DNA of 64,000 nucleotides from positions 124,001 through 188,000 of the forward strand of contig NZ_JAKZHX010000006.1 in the NCBI RefSeq assembly GCF_022568815.1, written 5' to 3'. Positions 44,114 to 52,548 of this stretch are shown in pieces. Numbering within the stretch: the first letter of the stretch is position 1; each line of letters begins with the position of its first letter. The position numbers were made by a program, and so were the translations under genes. This DNA comes from Undibacterium paludis. GTDB taxonomy: Bacteria; Pseudomonadota; Gammaproteobacteria; Burkholderiales; Burkholderiaceae_D. The notes under the pieces are model-generated. The model ran no database searches. It saw nothing but the letters and a program-made list of their open reading frames with translations, and had not been told where the DNA came from.

Positions 44114-44623
44114 TCAGGGTAGCGCGAGACGCAATTGCCTGTCTGGCGCAGGTAATTCTGTATTGGCAGCCATGTCCTCGAGTAGCCAGGCGGCAGGTAC
44201 ACCCATGGCTATCGCGATGATTTGCATGTCGTGCTCGCTGATGGCGAAGATACCAAAGCGAAATTGATAACCCCAGTTCTTCACTCCGGCAGAAAAATCC
44301 AGCTCTTGCAGCAGCGGCAAAATGGCTGCCTCTTGGGCTGGCACCCAGATTACGTCACGCCGGAAAGGCTGAAAACCTTCACCCATATCCACCTGATAGG
44401 CAGGTTGTGCCTGTACCTTGCCAATCGCGGTGAACGCCTGCAATTTTTGTTTGCTGCCGAATACCTGGCTGGGTGAGTAGTAGACAACCCTGTCACCAGC
44501 CTGCAGGCGGCGCAAGGGACTGGCCTTGCCATGGCAGACCTGCATGAAACCATCTGCCCGACCACGTTGTACATGGTCGGCAGAGGCAACAGCGATCCAG
44601 TTACGGTTGCTGTGCGTGTTCAT
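44114..44623 (-). CDS. EVE-domain protein
   Basis: A 169-residue protein of the EVE/PUA-like fold. [14 protein letters not shown] opens the domain and [17 protein letters not shown] (about 40-56) is the typical EVE strand-turn. EVE domains read modified bases in DNA or RNA. The start at 44623 lies 2 nt after the stop of the VOC gene, so the two are co-translated. There is no restriction or toxin gene nearby, which is where many EVE genes occur. Confidence 0.82.
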   Translation of the reverse strand: MNTHSNRNWIAVASADHVQRGRADGFMQVCHGKASPLRRLQAGDRVVYYSPSQVFGSKQKLQAFTAIGKVQAQPAYQVDMGEGFQPFRRDVIWVPAQEAAILPLLQELDFSAGVKNWGYQFRFGIFAISEHDMQIIAIAMGVPAAWLLEDMAANTELPAPDRQLRLALP

Positions 44624-44625
44624 GA

Positions 44626-44988
44626 TCACACCGGTGCGAAAACGCGCAGACGGTGGCCATCCGGGTCCTGCGCTACAAAGGTGTAGCCAAAGTCGAGCTG
44701 GCAAGGCGCCTGATCTATTTTGAGGCCGCGTGCTACCCAGTTGGTGTGGATAGCGTCGACCGTTGCATTGTCAGCGACCGGACAGGCCATTTCGCTACCG
44801 CCCACTGCAGTGGCCGCAGGTTCAACTGTGGCACTGGACCACATGCCGAGCTTGAGGCCGGATTTGAGCACGAACAGGGCAAACGTCGGTGACAGTTCCA
44901 CCGGTGTCAGGTCCAGCAATTCACTGTAGAACTTGGCGCTGGCTTCAGGATTGCGGACATACAAAAGTACAAAGGCTGGAGTAAACAT
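44626..44988 (-). CDS. VOC (glyoxalase/dioxygenase-fold) protein
   Basis: A 120-residue single-chain VOC-superfamily protein. It has the paired beta-alpha-beta-beta-beta modules of glyoxalase I and bleomycin-resistance proteins: [20 protein letters not shown] (about 6-25) and [17 protein letters not shown] at the end. The metal-binding His/Glu set of true enzymes is incomplete by eye, so binding or resistance function is as likely as catalysis. It is coupled to the EVE-domain gene downstream. Confidence 0.85.
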   Translation of the reverse strand: MFTPAFVLLYVRNPEASAKFYSELLDLTPVELSPTFALFVLKSGLKLGMWSSATVEPAATAVGGSEMACPVADNATVDAIHTNWVARGLKIDQAPCQLDFGYTFVAQDPDGHRLRVFAPV

Positions 44989-45166
44989 GGTACGGGCTTC
45001 CTTTTCAAGATGGGTTTTAATCTGGCTTGGGCTTTATTGCTCAAGGCCATGTCATCTTAAGAGGGCGCAGTGTCAGTTTCTGTCAGCAGTGTTGCGGCGG
45101 CTGAAAGGGGCAAGATGAATCGTACCCCGGCAAATATGCGGGGCACGATGTACTCTTGGTGATGCT

Positions 45167-46003
45167 TCAGGTACGGATCAAGGTGCCCACGGAAATGTGA
45201 GGCCAGTCTATATTGAGGAAATTCAGTATGACAGTCTGGGTATATTGCAATTGCATGAACTGGGTTCCATCTGGACGTTCTACAGTTTCTATCCAGAAAA
45301 TTGCTTCAAGTTTGGTTGCATTTGCATTCACTGTAACAAAAGGAATATTGACGATACCGCCGACCGGTATGGATGCGACGGACAGCACTGTCGTGCTGAT
45401 GATATTTTGCCCGTGAATGGCATCCCTTAAAGCCTCATTCATGTCGGCAACATAGCTTTGTTTCATTCCAGGTGGAAGATTGGAATGTAAATAAGGATCA
45501 AGATAGCCGAGCGGCGCATGCGCCATGCCAGGGCCGGTAGGTTTGGAGCTGACCGGGCTTATATGCGGACCGCCAGCAACAACCAGACTTGTGCCTTGCG
45601 CCAGTAGGGAGTCACCATGAGGGATGGTTGATTGCCTGACTATGCTGGGACCGGCCTTGGGATCGGTGGTTGCCGGTACATTCAGCCAGATGCCAGGCTC
45701 TATGTGCAGGCCTTCCATCGTTGGTGCATCATTCACTTGCTGCAGGTAAGTCAGTCCGAAAATATCGATATCACCCTGCGCCGAGCCACGATTGGGGACT
45801 GGACCGCCTATGGCATTGAATTGTATACGTTCAGCGGTCGCATTGAGCATTAACCGGAATGCAGCATTGTGTTGTTTGTTTGGAACGGCGATCAGATTAA
45901 AACCACGACCCGACCAGCTACCTTCGAGTTCGGCCAGAGGCCCTAGTGGGGATGAACTCAAATTGCCTGGGGCTGCGACACGCCTGGGTGAGTAAAGTGT
46001 CAT
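45167..46003 (-). CDS. Nitrobindin-like heme-binding beta-barrel protein (tentative)
   Basis: A 278-residue soluble protein without signal peptide. The beginning PLGPLAELEGSWSGRGFNLI (about 20-39) resembles the GTWxGxGxNxI opening of nitrobindin/lipocalin-like heme barrels. Later strands alternate hydrophobic residues (TMEGLHIEPGIWLNVP, FMQLQYTQTVILNFLNIDW), consistent with a beta barrel. The length is longer than classic nitrobindins (about 160), suggesting an insertion or second module. ATG 46003 with AAGGA is preferred over TTG 46009. Function is uncertain. Confidence 0.6.
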   Translation of the reverse strand: MTLYSPRRVAAPGNLSSSPLGPLAELEGSWSGRGFNLIAVPNKQHNAAFRLMLNATAERIQFNAIGGPVPNRGSAQGDIDIFGLTYLQQVNDAPTMEGLHIEPGIWLNVPATTDPKAGPSIVRQSTIPHGDSLLAQGTSLVVAGGPHISPVSSKPTGPGMAHAPLGYLDPYLHSNLPPGMKQSYVADMNEALRDAIHGQNIISTTVLSVASIPVGGIVNIPFVTVNANATKLEAIFWIETVERPDGTQFMQLQYTQTVILNFLNIDWPHISVGTLIRT

Positions 46004-46009
46004 TTTCAA

Positions 46010-46253
46010 GATCCTTCAAGGTTTGTACTACTTGGAATGAATCTGAATCTGCAAAACAAATTCAGAGACGGCTAAACTTGTTCATGAAGTCAGTCTTGTC
46101 CAGATAGTTAATGTTCAAAGGATAAGACGGTTATCTAATAGTATAATAAAAAATGCAATTAAATAACTGAATTTTAAATACACAGACCCTTGCCTTGAAC
46201 TAAGTACAGGCTAGTTTGCAACTATTACATGGATGAAATGAGTACTGGATAGG
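46010..46253. other. Intergenic DNA with a repeated 12-mer
   Basis: No gene is seen. TGTCCAGATAGT (46097-46108) recurs at 47871-47882 and 61085-61096. The rest is A+T-rich leader of the minus-strand gene and spacer up to the solo repeat end at 46254. Confidence 0.5.
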
Positions 46254-46275
46254 TATTAGCGGACTGTAACAGTGA
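46254..46275. repeat. Solo end related to the 51-kb inverted-repeat element
   Basis: Bases 46254-46275 match 51095-51116 at 21 of 22 positions (one C/T difference), around the shared core GGACTGTAACAGTGA. No matching opposite end is found nearby, so this is an isolated end or the same recombination or binding target. Confidence 0.65.
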
Positions 46276-46310
46276 TAAAAAAATGCCTGTCCGGGTGGGC
46301 AGGCATTTTT
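46276..46310. terminator. Bidirectional intrinsic terminator after the MFS gene
   Basis: ATGCCTGTCC pairs with GGGCAGGCAT (one G-U) around GGGT, flanked by seven As before and five Ts after. It lies 53 bp past the stop of the minus-strand MFS gene. Confidence 0.85.
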
Positions 46311-46362
46311 AATGGGCAAGAGGTAAAACAAAAAACAAGCTTGCTTGTTGCAGAGTCTGATG

Positions 46363-47616
46363 CTAGCCGGCGTTTGGTACTCTTTGGCCTGCGCTGTAAT
46401 AGAGGGATGGAATTTTCTTCTGGCTGAGCATCATCATCGCCAGACTGGCTGCTGCCAGCATGAACCAGTTGAGTCCGGGCATTTTCATGCTCTGTGCCAG
46501 ATCAAACAGGACACCACCTGCCAGGCTGCCTACCATGGTGCCCATACTTTGATAGAACATTTGCTGGGACATCAGTCTGCCTGTGTCAGTCGCTGACTTG
46601 TTGGCGAAGCGGGCCATCAGTACGTCCAGTGAAGGGCCATAAAATACCTGACCGAATGACAGCAGTATTGCAGAAATGACGACGGCGGCGGCACTATGGG
46701 TGAACACCACCATGATGGCAAAGCTGAGAAACAGGCAGGCATAGCCTATCTTCAGAAAGCGGAAATGGTCCAGTGTGCGTACAGCACGTTTGGAAATAGG
46801 TATCTGGAAAAAGATGATGACCAGGGCCGCCAGCCAGAAAGGCGTGGATACCGGTATCTCGGGTGTGAACTTGGGAATATGCAGGCTGAAGCCTATCATC
46901 GGTTGCACGGCAAAACACCAGAACACTGAATTAGAAAGGTAAAACATCATTGGCAGTTCTACAGGTTTGTCTACTTCCGTGTCTTCTGCTGCAGTGATGG
47001 TTGCTGTTTCATTTGCTAGCGCTTTTTGCTCCTGGACCAGTCCTTCCTGCTCGTGTTCACTGATGGCGCGCATGGCAATCAGCATGAACAAGCCATACAC
47101 GATGAAGGTCACCAGCACGATCAGGAATACCAGCTTCAACTGATCATGCGGCACAAAACTGGCAGTCAGGTAACCGCCTACCAGACCCATACGAATAGCG
47201 AAAGCCAGTTTACTGAATAAAGAAGTCTGGTCCAGACCCTTAAGCTTCAATAAATAATTTTTCAAACCGGGAAAGGACAAGCCGCTACCCAAGCCGGCCA
47301 GCAGGGCAAACAGGGCCAGTGCCCAGGCCTGATTGAGGTAGGCCATGAAATACAGGGCGATGCCTTCCAGCAGGATATTGCCTGAAATTGCCAAAGGGTG
47401 ATTCGCCATGCGGGAAAACCGTGTACCCGCATAGGAACCCAGCACCCGACCCAGATTCAAGCCAAATAATATGGATGCCGCCCAGAATCCCGAGAATGCC
47501 TTGCCGGTTTCAGAAACGATAATAGGTGTGTACAAGGCCACGCCGCCAGACGCAATTGCAACACCAATATAAATCAGATAGGAATTGAAGACGGGATTGA
47601 ATTTCTTGGTTTGCAT
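46363..47616 (-). CDS. MFS transporter
   Basis: A 417-residue integral membrane protein with 12 TM helices in two bundles joined by a charged cytoplasmic loop (about 190-225, rich in Glu). The cytoplasmic loop between TM2 and TM3, RVLGSYAGTRFSRMANHPLA, is a weak version of the MFS loop motif. Substrate unknown; small-molecule efflux or uptake is possible. It has its own terminator and is divergent from the beta-barrel gene at 48231. Confidence 0.85.
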   Translation of the reverse strand: MQTKKFNPVFNSYLIYIGVAIASGGVALYTPIIVSETGKAFSGFWAASILFGLNLGRVLGSYAGTRFSRMANHPLAISGNILLEGIALYFMAYLNQAWALALFALLAGLGSGLSFPGLKNYLLKLKGLDQTSLFSKLAFAIRMGLVGGYLTASFVPHDQLKLVFLIVLVTFIVYGLFMLIAMRAISEHEQEGLVQEQKALANETATITAAEDTEVDKPVELPMMFYLSNSVFWCFAVQPMIGFSLHIPKFTPEIPVSTPFWLAALVIIFFQIPISKRAVRTLDHFRFLKIGYACLFLSFAIMVVFTHSAAAVVISAILLSFGQVFYGPSLDVLMARFANKSATDTGRLMSQQMFYQSMGTMVGSLAGGVLFDLAQSMKMPGLNWFMLAAASLAMMMLSQKKIPSLYYSAGQRVPNAG

Positions 47617-48230
47617 AGGTCAAGGCGTAAGCACCGTGGCGGCGCTCTGAAAACTAAAAGCAGGAACGGCGGAAACAGCAGACAACGCTTACTGTCAGGA
47701 CAAAGAACTTATGTTGTGATGCAGATCAACAGAAAAAGTTCATCGAAATACGTTAACCGAATAAGCCTTGAATTGTACGCTTAATTTTCAGACCTTGTTG
47801 CTGGAACGCAATAAGTCTGGAGGCCGGCTGTATGAAATTATCAGTGCGCATTCTTTCTAAAATCCTGCTGTGTCCAGATAGTGAATCAAAAGCCGGGTAT
47901 GCCGGTTACCGATTCAGGAAGAGGGCGCCTTTCCAGTGCCTGGCTGATTGTCCAGTAGTTGATGTAATCAGATGAAATTTCAAAGCGGATAAGTTGATTC
48001 GATGTTAATTTTGCTTAAAATTTAAGTAGGGTGTAGCCAGGTGATACCATGTGGTCATTGAAATGGTACTTGATTATTTAAAATTTTATTTTTGCAAGTT
48101 TCTGGTTAGACTGGACATGTTAGATGAGTAACAAAATCTGTATTGTAGAAAGATGCCTCTGTGCTTTGATGTTTTAACTGTGGTTTTCTGACTTAACCCA
48201 GGTACCTGGATAATTGAATAAAGGCTATAC
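47617..48230. other. 614-bp intergenic region
   Basis: The longest gap in the window. I see no gene, tRNA or terminator. It contains one copy of the 12-mer TGTCCAGATAGT (47871-47882) and A+T-rich DNA (47990-48090) likely holding the promoter of the beta-barrel gene. A small regulatory RNA cannot be excluded. Confidence 0.5.
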
Positions 48231-48803
48231 ATGTTGATCAAGAAAATTTCCCTCATCGTCTGTGCCGCAGCAGGCATGCTTGCCAGTTCTTTCGCATCTG
48301 CGCAGCTTTATCTTGGTGGTTCTGTCGGTCAGAGCGAGAACAGCAATTACTGCAATTACAGCACTACCTGCGACTCCAAAGCCACCAGTTCCAAGGTATT
48401 TGGCGGCTATAACATCAATAAGTCTTTTGCCGTGGAAAGCAGCTATTTTTCCAACGGTAAAACTTCCATCAATTCAGGCTTACCGCTGGGCCATAGTGAG
48501 CAGAAGAAAACCGGCTTCAGCCTGGCGGGCGTGTACAACCAGGAGTTCAGCGAAACATTCGCCGGTTTTGCCAAACTGGGTATGGCAAGAGTGAAAACGG
48601 AGACCTTTTTTGATACTTCGGGTTTGCCTGCATACACTGCTTCCGATACAGGTAATCAGGCGTTATACGGTGTGGGCGTGGCTTACAAGATCAATCCCAA
48701 TCTCGCAGTTCGTGCCGAGTTTGAGAAATATAATCCCAAGACCTTTTCCAATAATGGGACGTCAAGCAGTAACTTGTCTGCCGGTTTCCAATACAGTTTC
48801 TAA
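48231..48803 (+). CDS. Outer-membrane beta-barrel protein
   Basis: A 190-residue outer-membrane protein. The signal peptide is 1-24 (ends SFASAQ) and the mature chain is about 166 residues of alternating strands. It ends in SAGFQYSF, the C-terminal Phe signature of barrel assembly. It resembles the OmpA-like/opacity family with eight strands. Loop cysteines in YCNYSTTCDS may form a disulfide. Function could be adhesion or envelope stability. A weak AAAGG site precedes the ATG. Confidence 0.85.
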   Translation: MLIKKISLIVCAAAGMLASSFASAQLYLGGSVGQSENSNYCNYSTTCDSKATSSKVFGGYNINKSFAVESSYFSNGKTSINSGLPLGHSEQKKTGFSLAGVYNQEFSETFAGFAKLGMARVKTETFFDTSGLPAYTASDTGNQALYGVGVAYKINPNLAVRAEFEKYNPKTFSNNGTSSSNLSAGFQYSF

Positions 48804-48844
48804 GTCGTCGCCTGATGCAGGCTGGGGTGTCGGTTAAAAGCGTT

Positions 48845-49546
48845 TCAGATTTTGCCCAGATATAGCCAGACCCAGCCCGCCATCAGGCAAAGGCTGAGCA
48901 GGAACAGGCCGGTTGCTCCATTCGGCCGCAAAACACCAAAATAGCCTATGGCTACCGTTGCCACGCCGCGCTTGACACGCCGCATGCCGCGCCAGCGCTG
49001 TATGAATTTCAGGATAGACAAGACAAAGGTGAACGTGGCGCAAGATAAGAGGCTGACTCTGAATACATTCAACAGGTCCAGCTCACCGATCGATATTTTC
49101 TTGTAGATCAGGCCTATCAAGGCCATGACCACGGCTGCACCTATGGAGATGGCGACATTGGCATACATGGTCTTGCGGCTGTTGACGGCGGCATCTTCAA
49201 GCTCGCATTTGAGCAAGTCAACTTTTTCGTTGATCAGGGTCGATGTTTCATGCTTGATGACCTGTATGCGCTGGTCCAGGGCCGCGCCGATCTGGCTGGC
49301 TGAGTAATCGATGAGTTCCTTGATATCATCCTTGGTCATGCTGCGCTGACTATGGATTTCGTCCGATAGCAGGGCAATATTCCTGTCTATCTGCACACCT
49401 GCCTGGCGAATTACCTCTGACAGTTCTGTACTGACCTGATGAATCGAGCGATCAACCAGCGGGCCTACACGTTCATCGATGACACGATTGAGTCCGACCT
49501 CAAAATGTTCCGATGCCTGTTTCAGATTCAGTGGGTCAAAGGCCAT
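48845..49546 (-). CDS. Coiled-coil membrane protein, unknown
   Basis: A 233-residue protein. Residues 1-120 form a helical, coiled-coil-prone region (ERVGPLVDRSIHQVSTELSE, ASQIGAALDQRIQVIKHETS). Three TM segments follow at about 127-147, 160-180 and 208-228. A basic loop, RWRGMRRVKRG, lies between the last two. No family is recognised. A GGAGAAAGA site makes the start secure. It resembles membrane-anchored cytoplasmic tethers in layout. Confidence 0.65.
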   Translation of the reverse strand: MAFDPLNLKQASEHFEVGLNRVIDERVGPLVDRSIHQVSTELSEVIRQAGVQIDRNIALLSDEIHSQRSMTKDDIKELIDYSASQIGAALDQRIQVIKHETSTLINEKVDLLKCELEDAAVNSRKTMYANVAISIGAAVVMALIGLIYKKISIGELDLLNVFRVSLLSCATFTFVLSILKFIQRWRGMRRVKRGVATVAIGYFGVLRPNGATGLFLLSLCLMAGWVWLYLGKI

Positions 49547-49679
49547 TCTTTCTCCGGGTAAGCACTAATACCAGAGTACTTGAAGACAGATTGGATAATT
49601 TCAAGGGTTGACAAATCAATCAGGTCAGCCGCCTGATGTCAGGCGGGCGATGGCGTGACAAGTTTGTACTGACTGTCAT

Positions 49680-50537
49680 TCATTTCTTTTGTTCATGAAA
49701 GAGCCTGAATGCCTTCATTACTGCACCATGCAAAATGCTGCCGTGATCTTCTTGCGGCAAGTACTCAAAATGGAAAGTCAGGTTCTTGCCCTGTTTGCTT
49801 GCCTGCCTGAGTGCTGCTGCCAGGGCTCGCGTATTGCTGACCATCTCTGCACCTTCCTCGCCAACGGCAAGGTAGACCTTCATTGATTGTGCGGGTCGTA
49901 TTTTTAGCAAGGGCTGTGCTTGTCTGAGCAGGGATTCATTATCCCACCACAAGCTGGGGCTCATGATGATGTAGTTGTTGAATAGTTGCGGCTTTTTCAG
50001 CAACACTTCTGTTGCCAGTAGCCCGGCCAGTGATTGGCCTATCAAGGTCCTGTCACCACTGACACGGTAATTTTTTGCGACAAAGGGTTGCAATTCCTTT
50101 TCAATAAATTCCATAAACCGGGCTGATCCACCGGCATTTTTATAGGAGTCACGCTGTGTTGCCAACCATTCCGGCAACCTAAAATTGGCCGACGCCTTGT
50201 ATGTCATGTCACGCTTGCGATCAGTATTGGCAATGCCGACCAGGATAGACGGCGGCAGGCGGTTCACCCATGAAAAACTGGAAAATTGCACAGCCCCCGC
50301 CATGTGAACGAAGTCTTCATCCATGGCACCGTCGAGCAGGTAAATGACAGGATACTTGCTGGTGGTATCTTCATTGTAGCCTTCTGGCACGACAACATTG
50401 ATGATGCGGTCTTCGCCCAGACTGACAGAATGTATCTGCTGGCTGTGACCCCAGATCAGCGGTACAGAGGGTGTTTCTGCCGCAACAGAAACGACGCAAG
50501 TACAACTTATCAACAGGGCGATGACAAATTTTTTCAT
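49680..50537 (-). CDS. Exported esterase of the IroE/EstD type
   Basis: A 285-residue exported alpha/beta hydrolase of the esterase D/trilactone-esterase family. A signal peptide (about 1-20) is followed by YPVIYLLDGAMDEDFVHMAG, LIGQSLAGLLATEVLL with the nucleophile Ser, and a C-terminal EDHGSIL His. Relatives hydrolyse enterobactin-type siderophores, acyl-glutathione or feruloyl esters. ATG 50537 is chosen over 50588 because it begins the signal peptide. It is not near iron-uptake genes apart from a distant TonB-dependent receptor. Confidence 0.85.
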   Translation of the reverse strand: MKKFVIALLISCTCVVSVAAETPSVPLIWGHSQQIHSVSLGEDRIINVVVPEGYNEDTTSKYPVIYLLDGAMDEDFVHMAGAVQFSSFSWVNRLPPSILVGIANTDRKRDMTYKASANFRLPEWLATQRDSYKNAGGSARFMEFIEKELQPFVAKNYRVSGDRTLIGQSLAGLLATEVLLKKPQLFNNYIIMSPSLWWDNESLLRQAQPLLKIRPAQSMKVYLAVGEEGAEMVSNTRALAAALRQASKQGKNLTFHFEYLPQEDHGSILHGAVMKAFRLFHEQKK

Positions 50538-50593
50538 GGGCTTTGTGTGAATTGAATACAAGAACAACAGATGCACGACATCTGACACTGTTT

Positions 50594-50947
50594 TCAGGAT
50601 TTGGTTTTATCTTTTTTTGGTGTTTTTTTCACTGGGACAGGCAGGGATGCTGCCGTGCAATTGGCCAGGTCCGTCAGTTGGTCACGGTCTTCCAGCATAT
50701 CGCTGTCGATCACAAACCAGGGTTTGGCTTGCGGATAGGGCGGGACTTCTACAATCTTGCTATGTATTTCCAGAAAGCTGCGGCTCTCTGGCGTGGGCTT
50801 GATAAACAACTGGTCGTCGCAGATCAGGGCAAACATTTTTCCTGACAGATAGAGGGCATATTCGCCAAACATCTTCCTGGCGACGATACCCTCGCAGGCA
50901 CTCAGCTGATCGGTCACAAATTCTACAAAACTTGCTTGAGAAGACAT
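50594..50947 (-). CDS. TfoX N-terminal-domain protein with Lys-rich tail
   Basis: A 117-residue protein made of the TfoX/Sxy N-terminal domain. MFGEYALYLSGKMFALICDDQLFIKPTPESRSFL (about 26-59) is the typical block. TfoX N-terminal-domain proteins regulate competence in gammaproteobacteria, but lone N-domains are widespread with unknown roles. The last 20 residues are Lys/Pro-rich (VPVKKTPKKDKTKS), suggesting nucleic-acid contact. It precedes the esterase gene by 56 bp on the same strand. Confidence 0.85.
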   Translation of the reverse strand: MSSQASFVEFVTDQLSACEGIVARKMFGEYALYLSGKMFALICDDQLFIKPTPESRSFLEIHSKIVEVPPYPQAKPWFVIDSDMLEDRDQLTDLANCTAASLPVPVKKTPKKDKTKS

Positions 50948-51097
50948 GGCGTGATTCCGGGAAAAATATGATTTTCATCGATTGTATCAATGGAACTGCA
51001 CAAGCTCCGGTCAGTTGATGATGAAACAATCAGGGCTCTGTTGCCTGTGCTCGCCCTGATCAACGGGCAAGTATTTTTCACTACCGGTTTAAAATAT

Positions 51098-51272
51098 TAG
51101 TGGACTGTAACAGTGAAAAGCGAAGTGCCTGCCATGTGCGCGGCGGCCATGGCGGCGTCGCAAATACGCGCGATAGCCCCGCTATCGCTGTGCTTATTTG
51201 TCAAAACCTTGCCTTGCCCTGAGTCACCGGGCACATGTCCTTCACTTCCGCTTTCACTGTTACAGTCCACTA
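51098..51272. repeat. 175-bp MITE-like inverted-repeat element
   Basis: The ends 51098-51118 and 51252-51272 are perfect 21-bp inverted repeats (core GGACTGTAACAGTGA). Pairing continues inward with small loops: GAAGTG (51122-51127) with CACTTC (51243-51248), and CATGTGC (51133-51139) with GCACATG (51231-51237). A separate inner hairpin, GCGATAGC-ccc-GCTATCGC (51170-51188), lies between CAAATA and TATTTG. It has no coding capacity and ends 11 bp from the stop codon of the next gene. A non-autonomous mobile element or a repeat-derived structured RNA is possible. Confidence 0.75.
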
Positions 51273-51283
51273 GTCACTAATCA

Positions 51284-51781
51284 CTAGTCGGGGCGGCGAA
51301 ACTCGTTGCTGATCCAGTTGCGGGCATTTTGCTGGTTCAGTTTGAAGCCGACTGCAACTTTGACCCTGGCCAATTCTGTATTGCCTGCATCAAAAGCGCT
51401 GAGCCAGGCATACGGGTCATCTTCATCCGGGACGATATCAAGCTGTATCTTGTAGTCAGCTTCTTCTGTCGACACCAGCAGGCTCTTGTGCAGCGTGGCA
51501 TGCAGTTGTTGTTCATGACGGCGTATGACTTCTGCGGCGGTTTTAACAAGTGTCCCAAAAGCATTGGCGTCCAGTGGCTTGGGGTTTTTCTTGTCACGGC
51601 CCATGGTCCAGGGGCCAACCAGGGCAGGCTCCGGCTCACCGTCCTTGATCATGGCGACGGCCCAACCCTCATCATCTTCGTTCTTGATGACGCGCGCAGT
51701 CCAGCCTTTGTCACGCCACAGGCGTGCTTCCTGGATCTTGTCGCCGTCATTGGCTTCCTGGTGTTCTACTTGTTCGTGCAA
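51284..51781 (-). CDS. Hypothetical protein, acidic
   Basis: A 165-residue soluble, acidic protein with no signal peptide. ARLWRDKGWTARVIKNEDDE and GEPEPALVGPWTMGRDKKNPKPLD lie near the N-terminus. KIQLDIVPDEDDPYAWLSAF and the C-terminal helix are conserved-looking. I do not recognise a domain. The start is a TTG at 51781 after a GAGA site; no ATG fits. The stop codon sits within a short CACTAGTC repeat next to the inverted-repeat element, so that element may have been inserted at its 3' end. Confidence 0.68.
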   Translation of the reverse strand: MHEQVEHQEANDGDKIQEARLWRDKGWTARVIKNEDDEGWAVAMIKDGEPEPALVGPWTMGRDKKNPKPLDANAFGTLVKTAAEVIRRHEQQLHATLHKSLLVSTEEADYKIQLDIVPDEDDPYAWLSAFDAGNTELARVKVAVGFKLNQQNARNWISNEFRRPD

Positions 51782-51817
51782 GGCAAATTCTCACTAATAT
51801 GACAGACAGGCTGCATC

Positions 51818-52195
51818 CTACACCTTCTTGGCAGGTTCTGCCCGATATACAGCAGCGGCAGGTAATGCGTTGGCTTGCAAGGCTGGCAGACCATGTTTTG
51901 CCCTCGCCCTGTTGCATTTCTCATCGCCAGCCTGTAATTCGTGGCAGGGGGAGGGACGTTGCAGATACATGCTGCATTTGACTGCTTGTCCCACTTCACC
52001 AGTCAATGCCTGGCAGCGCGGCTTGGTCTGGTTGGTTCCGGTCAGGCAGGCATACAGTGGCGTGATGGCTTCCACCATCTGATCCGGGATGGACAGAGCA
52101 TCAGCTTCAGCCCAATAAAAAGACACCCTGTAACTGGCGCAGCATGCTCCGCAATTCAGGCAAGGTTCAAGGGTCGCGATATCAATTCTTTCCAT
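51818..52195 (-). CDS. YkgJ-family cysteine cluster protein
   Basis: A 125-residue protein with the YkgJ/DUF-type cysteine cluster. CLNCGACCASYRVSFYWAEAD (about 12-32) opens the domain, and later CQALTGEVG, CSMYLQRPSPC and KCNRARA complete a metal-binding (zinc or iron-sulfur) set. Function is unknown; members occur as stand-alone genes. It starts at an ATG followed by the expected family N-terminus, and lies 36 bp from the hypothetical gene downstream on the same strand. Confidence 0.9.
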   Translation of the reverse strand: MERIDIATLEPCLNCGACCASYRVSFYWAEADALSIPDQMVEAITPLYACLTGTNQTKPRCQALTGEVGQAVKCSMYLQRPSPCHELQAGDEKCNRARAKHGLPALQANALPAAAVYRAEPAKKV

Positions 52196-52548
52196 AAATT
52201 AAAACTGTAAAACCTGCTTATATCTGCTACAGGGAAAATAATTTTATACATAGTCCTTCATCTTGAAAAGCAGGATGTGTGCAAAATTTTTTACGCAAGG
52301 CTTGGCATTTTGTACCGCAAAAATCTACACTCATTCCCCTGTTTTGAGCTTCTGTCTCAATCTACCCGCGAACAAATCCTGATTTGCTTATATTGCGCCA
52401 TGTGTGCGCAGGCGACAGGCGTCAATTGCTGAACAGTCTGTTATTTGCGCGACTTCACATGCGGTTTCGTATGTGGTTTCAGCAATTCTCAGATCCTTAT
52501 GGTAATGGGTCTGGTTTTTTAAATCATGAATCAGAAAGCAAATTGAAT
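52196..52548. other. 353-bp region upstream of the beta-lactamase-fold gene
   Basis: An open frame continues upstream of the signal-peptide ATG to 52384 but has no signal sequence or conserved content before MKKTF. I judge it non-coding. No terminator or promoter can be fixed with confidence. Confidence 0.5.

Noticed and set aside
52384..52548. N-terminal extension of the beta-lactamase-fold gene
   Set aside because: The signal peptide starts at 52549; the upstream reading has no conserved residues.
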